From the NCBI RefSeq assembly GCF_041296385.1, contig NC_091015.1, positions 93,542,004-93,606,003 on the forward strand: a stretch of DNA of 64,000 nt, given 5' to 3'. The translations under genes were made by a program, and so were the position numbers. The notes beneath the pieces were generated by a model that ran no database searches, was not told where the DNA came from, and saw only the letters and a program-made list of their open reading frames with translations. The DNA is from Aphelocoma coerulescens (Eukaryota; Chordata; Aves; Passeriformes; Corvidae). Of the stretch, positions 15,301-30,300 are shown one piece after another. Each line of letters starts with the position of its first letter. The stretch's first letter is position 1.

Positions 15301-18300
15301 AACAGAGACAACAAAGAAACAGTTTTTACAGCTGAGGGAAGCTGCCATAAGCACCTCAACAGTAAAACTACCAATGAAATTCAGTGTGGATAACTACAAT
15401 ATAATCAATCATGGAAAAAATAAATAGCCAGCCTACAGAGTAACGGGATACATATTATTTTAGGTATTGTTGAGAAAGGAATTCACAGGCTATGTCAGTA
15501 CTGGATTCAAGGCAGTTCAGAAGAGAGATGTAGTGCTCAACAGTGTTTAAAGTCACAGTCAAGCCCACAACAGTCTGGATTCTCCACGGAAGGGTGCAAG
15601 AGTTGCCATTCTCAGCACATTGTCTGCCTGTCACCAGCCTATTACCAAGTAACTCTCTGGATCTGTATGCAGGGTGTAATGAGTCACTTTCCTCAGTGTC
15701 AGGAAATGCTTGTCGCCTATGCTGGCAGGGGCATCAAAAAAAAGCAGCTTTGCTTTCTCCACCTCGCTTTTGTCTGTTCACTCCCATTCCTCTGGCACAA
15801 GCATTGCTGTGGCCATGCCATAAATCTTGAAAATAGACCTGGCTCAAAACCAACCATTTCTGCAGGGTTAATTTTTAAGCCTGACCATTTCCGTATTTTG
15901 ATCCACTATACATCTTCACAGCGAGCTGTGCCAGTACAAATGAGGAGACACAAGGATAAGAATGAGCAGCTGAGGGAAGGTCTGCTTTTTTCAGCAGTGA
16001 TGCTGGCTGTACAGCTAAAAGAATTAAGCAGGCTCATAAACCATGAAATATTGTACTAACTCTCCCTCTCTTCATCCTCACTGAACCAGAGGCACATATT
16101 CCCTGCCTCTGCATTTGCCTCAGGACAGGCATCTCTATGACCAATGGTGAGCAGGTTCACAGAGCTAGGCTTGCAGGAAAGCATCCACTTTTTGTTTGGA
16201 TGAACTTTTTGTTTACTCATCCAGGGGACAGAGGGGCACCAATGGCAGCTGAAGGGAAGTGGAAAGGCCGCCCTTTTCATCAGTGGCTATTATCTGTAGC
16301 ATTTTTAAAATAATTAGATATCAAAAGAAGAAAAAATATGTATTATCTGCAAAAAATGCAGTAACTAACAGAGAAATTACTTTTTTATTACCCTCTGTGG
16401 AATAAGGGAAAGGAAGATTTTGACTTTGTTGGCACTGCCAAGATGGCTCAACAGCATCCTGCAAGTGCCACTTAATGAAAGTAGAAAACAGGAAGCTTAA
16501 AACCAGAAAGACAGACACTGTCACATGACTTTTTATCAAACTGTGAAATTCATTATCAGTGTTGGGAACACCAGAAGATAAAATGGGTTAAAAAGGGATC
16601 AGACAGTGAAACTGAAAGCAGAACAGCCAATAGCTATTAAACATAGCCACAGAAATACCAACTGGTAGAAAGTGGGAGGTATATGTCCCTGGAAAGGTCA
16701 CTCTATGCAGGTTGATTTCCTACCCTATTCTTTTTCCAAGGATTTGCTACCAATCAATATCACCAACAGTAACTAAAAATGGCAGGTCTTAGGCCAGTTA
16801 TGTATTAAAATTAGTTCATAACATTTTCCAATAACATTCAGACTTTGCTTGAGAGGGTTTGAAAATGTAGGTTTTTTTCTCCTTCTTCTTTAAGGGAGAA
16901 TAAGTTAGCAGAAAAATCAAAGGCTGAAGAGTTATAAATAAGTGGTATCATGACAAGGATCCTGGACCTACAGCTCTGAAAATGAAGACTTTTTCTATTA
17001 CAGCATCGTTTCTTAGTTGGTGTGACAGAACACCCGTAGTTGTGTGCAAAACAAACTGTCTTGTTGATGTGACTGAACCCACAAAGAAATCTTTCCTTTC
17101 CCAGTGAAGATGATATTCCTTCTCTCCTTTATTCTTGGTATTGCACCCTCTGCCTCTATCTGACACTTTGGTTGACAGGGACTAAAGGTGATGTGATGAA
17201 GAACTTATCCCTGTTTCTGAGGGGAAGTAGCTGTGCTCTACACCCACTCTGTTACTGTCATCAAATGAACAAACTCTAATGTGCTGCTGGCAACAAGGCA
17301 GATGAAGAATGTTATTTCTAAATCAAGAAGGATGTTCCCCACTACAATACATACTGCAGAAACTGCCAGATAAGAATTTTTTGGGTAGTAACCTGCAGGG
17401 CCTGCATGGCAATTTAAATGACAGTGATTACTTTTTGAGGAATTGTAATGTAAATGAATGATTTAAGGACAGTCTGGCATAAAATCCTTTCCAAGGCTGC
17501 AGTCTGTGAAGGCACAGGGTGTTCATGAGATCTCACATGGATTGCCTCTTCCATTTCAGAAGTGCATTGTTCTGGCACAATGGGCTGGAATTGCAGCTTT
17601 TAGCCATGAACCCTGTACAGGCCTGAGGACTTAGAGACTAAGAACTGCCCTTGCATCTTCCCTCAGCTTAGTACAGGGTAAGACTGTTGACATCACATTT
17701 GTTTTGAAAAAGCACAACTGGGTAATAAAAAGAGCAGTTTCCTGTTGGGTCACAGTTTTAGTGCAACTGTGGCCTCAGCATGTGGTACACTTCTGTGTGC
17801 ATGCTATATTGTTTCTGTGTCTGCACCAAACCATAATAACTGTGAGGAAAATAGCTTACAATTAAGCAACCAGGGAGACAGCAGATGGATGCAGACAGAT
17901 GGGAGCAAACCAGGAAGCTACGAGCCAGTATGGGTCAGAATGACAAGCAATAGTCACAGCACACTATCAGCATAATGTCAGTGATAGTTATTGGTGAGTT
18001 TTAAGGGCATATTGGAAGATAAAAAGAAAATAGTTTCATAGATGCTCCTGGCAGTCCTTAGCAAGGGTATGGGACAGAAGAGGACAAAGGTGTTTCTTTG
18101 AGAAGGTGACAGGCTGCATGTGGCAGCTGGCATTGTGTCCACTGGTGCAGGTGAAGAGAAGTGTGTGTCTTACCTGTCTACCCAAAACCAGTAATGTGAT
18201 GAAGAATATGAACAAGGAAATTGAGCCCATTGTCTTCAGGTCCTTCAGTATTCCTGGCCTATAAAATAAAAACTTAAGTAAAGCCAGCTGCTCCAAAGTT

Positions 18301-21300
18301 AAACTTCAATTAAAATTCAAGCACAAAAATAAGACCACAGTTTATATATACTACTTTCTGGTATGTAAACTAAGAGCATTTAAATATGAGATGCTATATT
18401 ATTTGATGAAATATCATTATTTATGTTATGTAGCTTTAATTACCTCTACTACATTCTCTGCAAACATACCTACATTTTGAAGTCTAATAATAAGATGAGG
18501 ATTTAGTAAAAATAATATCCTTTTTTAATTACAAATGGAGAGCATTTGTGGCTTAGTCTATACAAGTAGAATAAAAATAGATTTTTAATGCAATAACACT
18601 ATTTCCATAGTGGAGAGCTCGACCATGTCCAATGAATAGGAAGAAACAGAAACTAAAGCACCTAACTCCCAAGATACCTTTTCACATGATAATTACAGGA
18701 GGCACAAACTAGATCTTGTACAGAGTTTATTAGAAACTCTGCTTTGGCAAAAGTCACTAGAGGTAATGGGAAACAGTTTACACTAGAACTCTCCTACTCA
18801 TGCCACTGAAACAAGAACCTTGGTGAGAGATTTAGGAAGGAAAATACCAACAGACACAGAGCTTGACTGACAAAATCAAAGCTGCCAGAAGCACATTCTC
18901 AATCTAACCCGTCCCCTGGTTCTCCATACCATCACACAGATACCCTTTCCACTAATCCAATGGAAACAAAGACCTGAGTTTGTTCCCATTTAATGTTTAG
19001 ATTTAAGTGAAAAGAAAACCTACACTTTTTTTAAAAATTATTCAATTGAGATCCTTTTCCATGATTGTTAGGGGACACTAAAAATTATATTGAAACTACA
19101 CTCTGAATATCCAGACTTTCTGGTGTGGCATATGACATACACTTGGCCTACACAGAAGAAAATCACCTCTTTGTTTTGAAAACGAGGTAAAAACTACAGC
19201 TGTCCAAAAATTATTTTATACAGCAATAACAGGAACTGGAATCATAATTTTGGTCTTACATATTATCACCTGTAACAAAGATTTCAGCAGTGTCACGGAA
19301 AACTTAAGATACAATTCACAAGCACAGCAAATAAAATAAAAAATATACAAACTGTTGGTCTACTAATTTTTTCAATAGCTAAGACTGCATTTGTAAAGAT
19401 TTAAGACTATGTACTGGTTCTGGGGAAGCTGATTTTCTCTGGCTTGTAGCAAATATGTTTTAAAAGCCTTAATGATGTACAGCCTGAGGCCTTAACAAAC
19501 TTGATAATGACTTCTTTGTAACGTCCTTTATGACAAAAATGCAAATTAAACCATACTATTTCCTATAGTATGTGATTTTAATGCCTTGGCCAGACTTATT
19601 CTAATGCTCTGAGGTGTGACATTAAATCAAATATTAACTTCAGCATGACAATGATTTTACATTGTGACTCAGATTACATAGCCAAACACGTATGTTCCAT
19701 GACGTAAGAACTACCATGGGTAGTATTTAACTTCAGAAAGACTGGAGTTAGCCACCTACCTTCTAAGAGGTGCCATTGCATACATAAATTTGCTGTAGTC
19801 ATCCAGCATGGGCCCATGAGTGTGCAGAAGGATGACATTGTAGCCCACCAACGCAATCAACATTATTACCATTTTCAACTCATAATTTATCCTCAGGAAA
19901 ACAGAACAGGAAATGAGCCCTAATATGCAGCTGTATATAAAATACTGGCAAAGAGAAATCAAATGGAAAATATTTAGAATTTGGCTCTTGAGTAGGAAAT
20001 CATGCATAATAAAATGCTCAGGCTAGTTTAAAAAACAAATTATTGACTGACCACTGAAGTGTGCAATCTATCACAATCTGGGACACTATGATTTATAGAC
20101 AGCCAATAAAAATAAATTTATGCTCCCTAATTTTCAGCCTTTGACACTTTTGGTTTACTTATCTGCATTTGTGGGATACCACTGATGGTGTTGAAATCTA
20201 ATGTAGGAGTCTGCTGCCAGCGGACTGACATAAGATTTATTCCTGTTCCACTGTAAAATTTTCATTCATGCTTGAGTCCCATGATTACTCTGGATGTCTT
20301 GCTAGCATTTGGGTCAAGGTAAAATGTCTAAAGGCCTGAAAACAACAATTTCATTGCCTATATTTGCAGTTGTTATAAACTGATGCAATACCCAGTTGTT
20401 ATGAACCTCAAAGATATGCAATTTTACAAACTCTAGAAATGCAGCTAGGATTGGAAAAATACAAAGCTATTAACAGGGCCTATGCATAATATAAATATAA
20501 AAAATCCTTCTCTCAAATCCTGTGGAGTAATAACCATATAAAAACACATCCAATTGCTAAAAAAATAAAAGCCTTTTCTTTCCTATGTCATATATATCAA
20601 CAAAAATATGTCTGGTCGAACTTAAATTCCTGGAACAATATTTTCTCCTGATACTTTCTGGAATTGATTCGGGCATCAAAATTAATGCTAAAACAAGAAT
20701 CATCACAAGAATCATTATCTTAGTCTTTAATATGCAACACCTTTGCCAGAAATGCTTCCTGAAAATTACAGTCCTGCACCTTGCAAGGAAGTTTCTTTTC
20801 TGAAACTACAAAGCATTCTATTTCTAGTCATGCTATTTTCGGACTATTGTTGACTTGTTGATGGCAGTACTTTTGACAGAACCTGAATCACTGTATACTA
20901 ATTTTGGAGGATCACTAAGAAGGTTAATTTTCACAGCACCCATCAGACAGAATTGATCTGCCATCTCAATCTTTGCTGCTACTGTAATTTGCTCGAAGAT
21001 CTGGTTGAAGTAAGAAATAGACAGAACTATTGTTCAGAATCACCAAAAAATGAAACTCCTCTGATAGCTGCATTTCAGAGGAGGTCACACTCAAATTCAG
21101 TGTTACATAAAAATAGCAGCATCCTTTTTTGAGTCAATAAGGCATTCTACTGTTGAAATCAGTTTTCCAAAGGGAAACAAGCAAAGGCAGTCTTGAATCC
21201 ACGTACTGTTTGACAAAGACCCAGAAATTTTCAAGTGGAACAGTCTCTGATAGTGTTCCATAGTAATACATAGAATAGATGGAAAATTTCATACAAGGGT

Positions 21301-24300
21301 GGATGAATTAGAAAAGAGTGGAACAGCCACACATTTAAGAATGCAGACCTTACATTGCAATGCAGTGTTTCAGTAAGCAAAAGCAGACCTGGAGAGTCTG
21401 GCAATCCACAGAGCAGTGAAGCTGAGCAGCTGCAGACCCCTGGTCTGCTTAGTGCATCCCTCAGCCACAGGATAGCCTCAGCCAGCTCAGCCAACTTGTC
21501 ACAACCCAGGAGCCTGCAGGCAGTTCCCACGTGGTACCAGTGTGGTGCCACCTCTGATGCGGCCTTGGCTTTATCCAGCAGTGCAACAGCAAGTTCTCAT
21601 GGATGTCATTTTTGTCTGACAGCTGAAGCAGTGAACAGCAATGTTTCCTTTTAAGAAAATTCTCTAACATCTCAGAGGAGGAAAATGCAGGGTAACCTCT
21701 CCACAGACAGAATCTGCATCTAATGCTTTACAAATCAAGATTCTCAGCATCTGAAGGGGCATAACTCCATCTATCCTCTTTTTCTTTCTTGTGCTAGCTC
21801 TAATAAAGGTATTTTAACCAATACCTGACAGAGGCCAAGTGCCTTTCTTACTGGGATCACAAGTCTGGTGCCTTGCACCCGGGTACTACATACTTAGGAT
21901 CCAGCCCAGTGCATTTGGTCTCGTCTCTTAAAATTTAAGACCTACAGTTCTGTGGGTATAAAGACCTTTACTGAAGTAAGAAGGAGTTCTACTCCCATAT
22001 GTCAATAGAGAAAAACTTGAGGACAAAGTCATTTTGTAAAAAATTTCCTAGTAAAATAAAATAGATTCCAAAACTGCATCTTTTAGATGTCGGTATTATA
22101 ACTTCTATTTCTTTTAACACGTGGAGGTGGCAGCACTGACACCAGACTGTATTTTGTCTCAGGAACAGATACACACATCAGCTTCTATTACATGGAAACT
22201 ACAGAAGCATCGCAGCAAAACTGAACAAATTAAACACAAAAATGTCCCTATAATTTACTGATGAATCTTTGCTAAGTATTTTTAAAAAGTAAGCTATACC
22301 AATCAAAAAAGTTATTTTGGGGGGTAGAGAAGGAGGCAAATCAATTGCTTTGCTTCAAAATTGGGGCTAAGGTAACTCCCAAAGCTCCTATGTACTCATT
22401 TTAGATGACAGTCAATAGATGTCAGGTTTACTATCATAAATCACATAAAGTTTATTGACATGAATAAACCTTGAAACTAACACACAGATTCAAAATAACA
22501 AATTTTTAATTTAAGGAAACAAACATTTGTCAGCTTAAGTATTCAATATCTTATATGGTGAAGAGAGAGAAATTCTATTCCCAGATTAAAAAAGAAAAAA
22601 ATATTAAAACTAGTAACTCAAAAGGACTTTGTAGCTTTTTCAAGCTGAAATATATGCAGTGTCCGAGGATGAAAACAATGTGTCTTTGAGAGATGTTTTA
22701 AAGGTTTTAAAATCTTTAGCTAACTTGAATTTTTCATTTATTAATGTCAGAAGTGAAATTTTAACATAATTTTTTCATGCCAGTCTATCAAAGATGAATT
22801 GTTTTAGATGAAAGAATGTGTTTTAGTACTTTAAAAGCTATAAATCCTGAAATCAGGACACATAGTTTGGTAATGATCTCATTATTTCACCACAGAGATA
22901 AAATAATCTCCCTTCTCCTCTTGCCACCACCAGCTTATTCATACAACCCAGCTGACCTATTTTGATACAATATATGGCTTTTTATTTTCAGCTGCAGGTC
23001 TTTTGTAGTCCTTCTAAGAATCACTGCTCTCTAGGACACAGTTCCCTCTTTTTCCCAGCAACGTCCTTCCCCCTCCTCTTGCATGGGCCGTTGTGCTTTT
23101 ATTCACACTAGGAGATCTTCTTCAGATCAACTCAGATCTCTTAAGCAGTTTATACAGTGGTACATGAGAATTTTACTTCCACCCCTCTCACCCCATCTCT
23201 TACCAAATACACAAGGACAGGAGTGTGACAATTCCACACTTACTGTCAGTGATGTAAGTGGTGAATATTTTCAGGTCAGCCACCTGAAAATATTCCCACC
23301 ATGGGAAACCTGTCTGCAGACTAACCTGGCTTTCAGTGCACAGTCTGCTTTGGAGACACTGTGTGTTATCTTGGTATCTTGCAACGTGTTAGCATGGATG
23401 AGTTAAGCTTCCTTGTTATCATGCTGTTTCCTGCTTTTTTAATCTGACATTCATTAAAACCTCTATTTTCAGAAGTACTAATCTCATTTAACTTCCCACT
23501 TACTTCAAATGCAGTTGCAGCTGACTAAAAAAAAAAAAAATTGAGCTTTTTCTGCAGTCTTAAAAATGGGTGGGTGTTTAACTTCAAGCAGATCTGGTAA
23601 CAGTCAATTTAATGTAATTGTTGTAAACAAACAAAGAAATGTAAAATTAACTTACCGGTAGGAAAAAACAGTTATTTTGTATACACCACCGTGTCTGATT
23701 ACTTGAATTAGAAAAACTTGCATTTGATGAATTAAGAACTGAGGGAAAAGCTATCACAGCATTATCCAGGAAAAACTAGAAAAAAATAAACATATAATCC
23801 ATTAGCATGACAGCTGTTTAAGGTCAAAATAGAGAATAGAAATGGAGAAGCAGAGAAAGCCTTGCCAGTAACCATTTAACTTTGGTATTTCACTATTTTT
23901 TTGTATCTTACTTTAAAATAGGAAAAGGAAAATGACATAACATGACTCCTTGTTCCTGCATTCTCAAACAAAAACAACTTTTTTAACCTTCATCTGACAC
24001 TTTCCACTGGAATAAAAGACAAAAGGCTCTTTGTTATATTATTTTCATATAGCAGAAGCTCACACACACAAGAGATGATGATGAAATAAATCCGATATGA
24101 ATAATTCCTAGGTTTACCTCAACTGAACGTCCTATTTAAACACAGGAAGAATTAAAAAAAAGAATAAGAAGTCTTTACTGAAGTTGGTTTACACAGATGC
24201 AATAACATAATATTGCTGACATTAATATTGGGACTAATGTCATTGAAACAGAAAAGTGGATCCAGTATCTCTTGGGTGATCAAATTCAGCCAGTAATCAC

Positions 24301-27300
24301 ACATGAAACCATCATCATACAGACCCCCTTGATGCAGTGATCCAGTGCTTTCTTAATGATTCAGATTTTGGTGACTACATTAATTCCAGTAGGTTGAATC
24401 TCAACATTTAAGCTGTTTCTACATTTAACCACTATTCATGGCCAGTTCTCATGTTTTTCTTCTTGTCATAATCTCATCCTTTAGCTTTCATATGGCTTCT
24501 TTCTCTCCTGAGTATTTACAGTCCTAATATTTAGTATCATCTCAGCCTTCATTGTACTCATCAATCTATGTTTTTTCAACTTCCTTCCCTGAAAACAAGC
24601 TCTTCATTCCCCTAATTAGTCTAGTAGTCACCCTCTCTACATATTTCTTTCAATTCAACCTTCTGGGTGACCAAAACTGCAAACACACTTCCCAGATTTT
24701 ATCAGTAGGTCATGCAATAGCTCTAACACTAAAATGTATTTTTGTACATCCTAGAATCACAGAATCATTAGGGTTGGAAGGGACCTCTGGAGATCATGCA
24801 GTTCAACTCCCCATGCCAAGGCATGGTCACCTAGACCAGGTTACCCAGGAACATGTTCAGGTGGGTTTTGAATGGCTCCAGACAGGGAGAGTCCATGACC
24901 TCCCTGGGCAGCTTTTTCCACCCTCAATGTAAAGTTCTTCCTCGTGTTGAGATGGAACTTCTTGTGTTTTAGTTTATGGCCATTGCTTCTCATCCTGTCT
25001 CTGGGCACCACTGAAGAGTCCGGCACCATCCTCTTGACACCTGCCTTTGAGGTATTTATATGCATGGAATAAACTGAATATAAAAATTGAATTTCTATAT
25101 CTAGAATTATGCTCCTTTGCTCACAGCTACAAAACCTTAACAGCTCACTGTACCTCGTGCAGCTGGGGCTCAGACAGATCATGATGTTATAGGAGCTTAA
25201 CACATTCTGCACATGGACATCACCCCAGCCACTAACACCACGCTCAGCAAATGTGAGGTAGCTTTCCTTCATTGGGACTCACCTAGGTAAATGCAGTTTA
25301 TGCTTACTGTGAGCTCCAAGCAGTCTCATGGATGGTTATTGTAATTCAGCTGAGTTGACATTAAACCCACATAATTAATTAAAATCCTGAACTCATCGCC
25401 TGTCCACCTGATGAGCTTCCAACATGTATCAGAATTTCTTGTCACTAACCTGTCAGACCAACTATAATCTTGAGCTTTTTGCTACTAAATTTCATTCTAG
25501 TTCTTTTACTCAAATGTGGAAACCATGTGGAAACCACTAGAAAATGGACATATCGTGAACCAGCCATAAAATAGAAGAACCAGAGCACGTAAGACAGAAG
25601 GACTTAAGCACGTACACAGGGAAAGAGTCCATGGGGAGGTTGTGAGAAAGGAACAAGCAGCATTGGGGAGGATACGAATGAGGAAAAAGCAAAGGAAGAA
25701 AAGGATAAGAAAATGCCAACTGAAGGACAGTTGTGACATACACAACGGATGAGGTGACACACACATAGAAGAGCCAATCATAAAGCATTAAGTAGTGTGT
25801 GAAAATAGGCCTTAACCAATAATAATTATGCACGATTGTGCGTAGGGAAAGCAAGAATTGTATATTAGGGACAGTAATTCATCAACAAAATGGCTTCTGC
25901 CTGATTCACATTGAATCGTGTAGAGTCCATTGTTTCTCTCCGCACTCAAACCCACACCTGACTTCTTCCTTTCTAAAATTCCAAGCCATACCTCACAGAC
26001 ACTAACTGTCACCTTAATTCATTAGTGAATTTCATAGTTCCTCTTATACACTAAATATGAAAATCCACATGTGGTTGACTAGAGTAGAGATCCACAGGTC
26101 ACCTCCCTCTCACACACTGTTCTCTGCAGGTCGTCACCGTGTAACCCACCCCTAAATTCTTTCTTCGTTTCTGTCTTTAACTACTGTTACAGAGAAAACC
26201 TGAACTGCTTCACTCAGAGCAACTAAATGTGGATCAAAATGGTTTATTGATGTACTAATGTTAAATCTCAGTCATAGTTCTGTACAGCCAAGTCTTGGAA
26301 ACTTGCAAGGACAGAGACCCCACAATCCCCCTTAGCAACGGTCTCACCACTGTACATGCACAGTGACTTCTTTTGTCTTTCTAAACACTATCCAACCTCC
26401 CATGTCACCACCCAGGTTATGTTTTGTAGCTCTGCTGAGAAGAGTCTGAAACCATTATCTCTGTGACTCCCCTTCAGCAGAAGTCCAAGGTTGTGGATTT
26501 GCGAAGGTCTTCAATATGCCACGTATTACAAATACCAAGCTGGCACTCACCTGTGTTTGTACAGTTGCACTTTCAGGTTGTTTTCCTTCTCTAACATGAC
26601 TGTGTATGTGAAACTACACATAATTAACCTGCCATCAGTGAAGTACAAAGTCAGGACCAGGATCAGTACCAGAAATATAACAGATAAACCACAAAAACAG
26701 ACCCTACAAAATGTTAATAAAAACCTACAGATGTTGTAACATCCTTCTATAACTGATCCCAAAGAGCTCTAATGACGTGCACATGCAGAGAGTTACACCC
26801 ACATCTGCCTCTTCCCACAGGATGTGTGGGTGAAATGCACACACTCCCTCTTCTGGGAATGCAGGGTTCTGGCACACTCTCCTGAAAGGAGATGCAGGTG
26901 CTCTAGTTTTATGTGCCCCTGTGCAGCTCCCTGCAAGCTGTCAATGCACATGCTGGAGAGTGAGCCCTGCGAGTCCATGTGCAGAGACAAACCTCAGCAG
27001 TGGTCCCTGCTTGTCCCAGCCCATGCTGTTTCCTGCCCATCTGCATGGCAGGCAGCTCACAGTATCTGACAGGGAGACTGCTCCTGCTGGCTGAGGCAGA
27101 GGTGTGATGCCAGAGGGGTGACTTATGACAGTGTCAAAATAGTGTTTTGACAGTCATCTGCTTTCACTCATAGCTCTCTGTCTCCTGTTACACACTTCCA
27201 CATTGCCCAGAGAAGTTGTGGAGTCTCCCTGACTGGAGATACTCAAGAACCATCTGGACACAACCCTGTGCCATGTGCTGTGGGATGGCCCTGCTTGAGC

Positions 27301-30300
27301 AGGGAGGCTGGACCAGATGACCACTGTGGTCCCTTCCAACCTGACCCATTCTGTGATTCTGTGTTTTTTATACTTCTTTTCACATTATTTCCTTCTTTAC
27401 TTAAGAATTTTCTGAAGAAGTTTGGTTACTTTTTGAGCCAGCTGATGCTCGCCTGCCTCTTTTAACAGGAATAATTTTGGGCAAAAGCCCTTCAGACAGC
27501 TTTGAGGATTTACTCCTCCTCCCTGCCTCCAGCTATTTAATAGCTTTTGTTAACAAGGGCATCTGCCAAGGGCCCCAACATCCAACTAACACTGCATATA
27601 CTTTTTCTGTAAACATGAAATATTTAGTTTCAGAATCCCACCTTATGCATGTCCCCAGAGCAAAGATTATATAACATGAAGAACTCAAACACAATTATAA
27701 TCTAGAAACACATATGGTATGCATATTTATATATGTTAATTTATATTAAAGCATTTTAATTTTGGTTTTGAACTTTGCACAAGGCACTTCTGACCTATAA
27801 ATGTTACCTGTATACACAGAACATTATACGAAATATGTTATATCTTTGCATATATTAATAAATTAACCTATTAATAAAAAGGAAAAAAAAAGGATATGGA
27901 AGTGTTGTCACCTGCCATGAGCCAAACAACACTTATTTCTGAATGATGTGTTTTCACTTGTCTTTCTTGTCTCTCATCAGTTATCTACATCTGCTATCAC
28001 GCTTTAAAGATACATATTGTTCTTCAACATAGTATTTTTTGTAAGAGTAGGTTCAGTCCTACTAAGCAGTCACACCTACTCAAATGACTCAAATGAAAGC
28101 AGTATTTTTTATGAATTCCAATGTTTGCCAGGAAATGTCTGAGCATGCTACCATTAAATTCTTATTTTAACTTCATATATTCTAACAGCTTTTTCTTTTC
28201 TTGCGTTCACATAACCTGCAATCCTCAGTTCTGAGTTTTCTGCCTCGCACAATGAAAATACCTGCTTTCAATGGGAGCCATGTGGTGACAGACCCTCCCC
28301 CCAAAACACGGGAAAAGCAAATTAGTGCATCTATTTTGTTCTTTGAAAACAACAACATAATACACTAGTTTAGATCTCATGAAAAGGAAGCCATCTTTCT
28401 CACTAAGGTATGAAAGCACTTGGATGTAGAATGCCTATCACAGCTTCCACTGAAAAATGCCAGTTGCTCTGGCAGGTGAGTCAGGACTTTTATTCCCAGA
28501 TCCTCCCAAGAATGCCCCAAGAATAGCGTGAAAAATGACAAATTCTGCTATCATGCCCCCTCTTCACAAGCTCATAAGCAGAAGTTTAAGGACAGCCTGG
28601 AATGCTAAGTTCCTACCAAGACTATTGCGCATTTTTTTACTAAATAACAGTGATGCTGAGATATTGGTAAATTGTAAAGGGGTGGGTGATGAAAATCCAG
28701 AGAGCACTGAAATGCATTTAGCAGAATTTTTAGAGCATTTTGCCTCTGGGTTTGTACAAGACTTCTTAACATCAAAGTGCTCATGCATCTGTGTTATTTG
28801 GTGTGTTGTGGCGTGTCTCTTGATAACAGTCAAATGTACCAAATTAAAGTTGCTCAAAAATTTCTTTTTTATTAAAGTTTGGGTGGCAAGTGAAAATGCA
28901 TGACTGTCTTTGTGCCACCATGTATTCAATTCCCAGCCCCCTGCAAAGGCAATATGCAGTGGCAAGTCCCTGTCTTGTTCTCTCTTGTCCCACCAACAAG
29001 AGAGATGAGGAGCCTGCTGGCCCTTTACAGACTCACACACCATGATTTCTGTGTTTGACAGATATGGAGACATCCTCACTTACAAAGGCAGTGACAGCAC
29101 ATCTCTTCCCACACCCTTGAAAGAAACCAGAACTGCTGTAAACATGATTTCAGAGCAGTGTCTCACCTGCTAGTGCATCTCCACTAATCAGACCTAGACT
29201 GATAGTGATTCTTTAAAGTTTCTTAAATCCTGTCTATAATCTGGAATAGATTTGTGACTGGGCACTGCAAGTACCACTTAAATAACATGACTTCAGCTGT
29301 ACATTTCACTCTCTGCTTCCAACTCTCAGGCCAGGTCAACCTCTAGGGAGTGTCTGCTTATTCTTCTTGAAAGACATGCATTAGGCACCCTCCGAAACAG
29401 GGTCTTCAATGTGCCAGGCACTGTCAGGATGTATAATTAGAGTGTATGTGCCAAAGAGCTTGACAATTAAAAATACAAGGTCAGCAACTGTATTAACAGA
29501 GTCAGCTACACTCAAAGGAAGGTACATTAAAGAAAGTAACTTTCCACTAAGAGAATGAAAGCAGGTTTGATTAATTATTTGTCATTATTTAAAACAGGGT
29601 ATCATTCATGACTTAGAGGAGGCTAATACTTGCATCATTAAAGGCAGCTCGTGCTCACGGACGTACATTAACCAATGGAGCAAAAACACTCAAACCTCTC
29701 AGTATTCACATTCCTAAACACATGTTCTTTCAGAGGAAACAGTCCAGTTGCTAAAATTCACTGGATGAAAAGACAGGAAAGCAAGTAATATCTACAGAAG
29801 GGCCACAAAGATTATCAGAGTGCTGCAGCATCTCTCCTATGAAGAAAAGGCTGAGAGAGCTGGGGTTGTTCAGCCTGAACAACTCTCCAGGGAGACCTTA
29901 GAGCACCTTCCAGTACCTGAAGGGCCTACAAGAAAGATGGGGAAAAACTTTGGAGCAGGGTCTGTTGTGACAGGACAAGGGGTAATGGTTTTAAACTAAA
30001 AAAGGGTAGATTCGGACAAGATGTAAGGAAACATATTTTTTATGATGGGGGTGGTGAGGCACTAGAACAGGCTTCCCAGAGAGGTGTTGGATGCCCCATT
30101 CCTGGAAACACTCAAAGTCAGGTTAGACAGGGCTCTGAGCAACCTGATTTAGTTGAAGATGTCCCTGCCCATGGCAAGGGGGATTTGAACTGTGTGACCT
30201 TTTAAGATTCTTTTGAACCCAAACTACTCTATTACTCTATGATCCTGAATCTTAAAGCTGGTAGAGTAGTTAAGAGTTAGTGGGACAGTATAACCCTGAG

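Larger units (their letters stand above)
19945..23655 (-). other. ADCY2: ADCY2 intron, 3.7 kb
   Basis: Contains a GC-rich, coding-looking patch at 21340-21660 and a perfect hairpin at 23263-23295, plus an A14 run at 23527-23540. No repeat family recognised. Confidence 0.9.

Noticed and set aside
15667..16059. 130-codon open frame on the plus strand
   Set aside because: No recognisable domain, low-complexity start context, and it lies inside an ADCY2 intron. Length is compatible with chance in a GC-richer patch.
24552..25272. Open frames of 126 and 143 codons on opposite strands
   Set aside because: They run through a CR1 tail; the minus one reads the CR1 ORF2 end and is not a host gene.
25506..25854. 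Hydrophobic minus-strand frames of about 91 and 105 codons
   Set aside because: They are antisense shadows of the solo LTR.
28535..29079. Overlapping frames of 122 (plus) and 171 (minus) codons
   Set aside because: No domain, signal peptide or splice-compatible structure was recognised and the two frames are mutual shadows. The 171-codon frame is the longest in the window, so a protein search would still be cheap.
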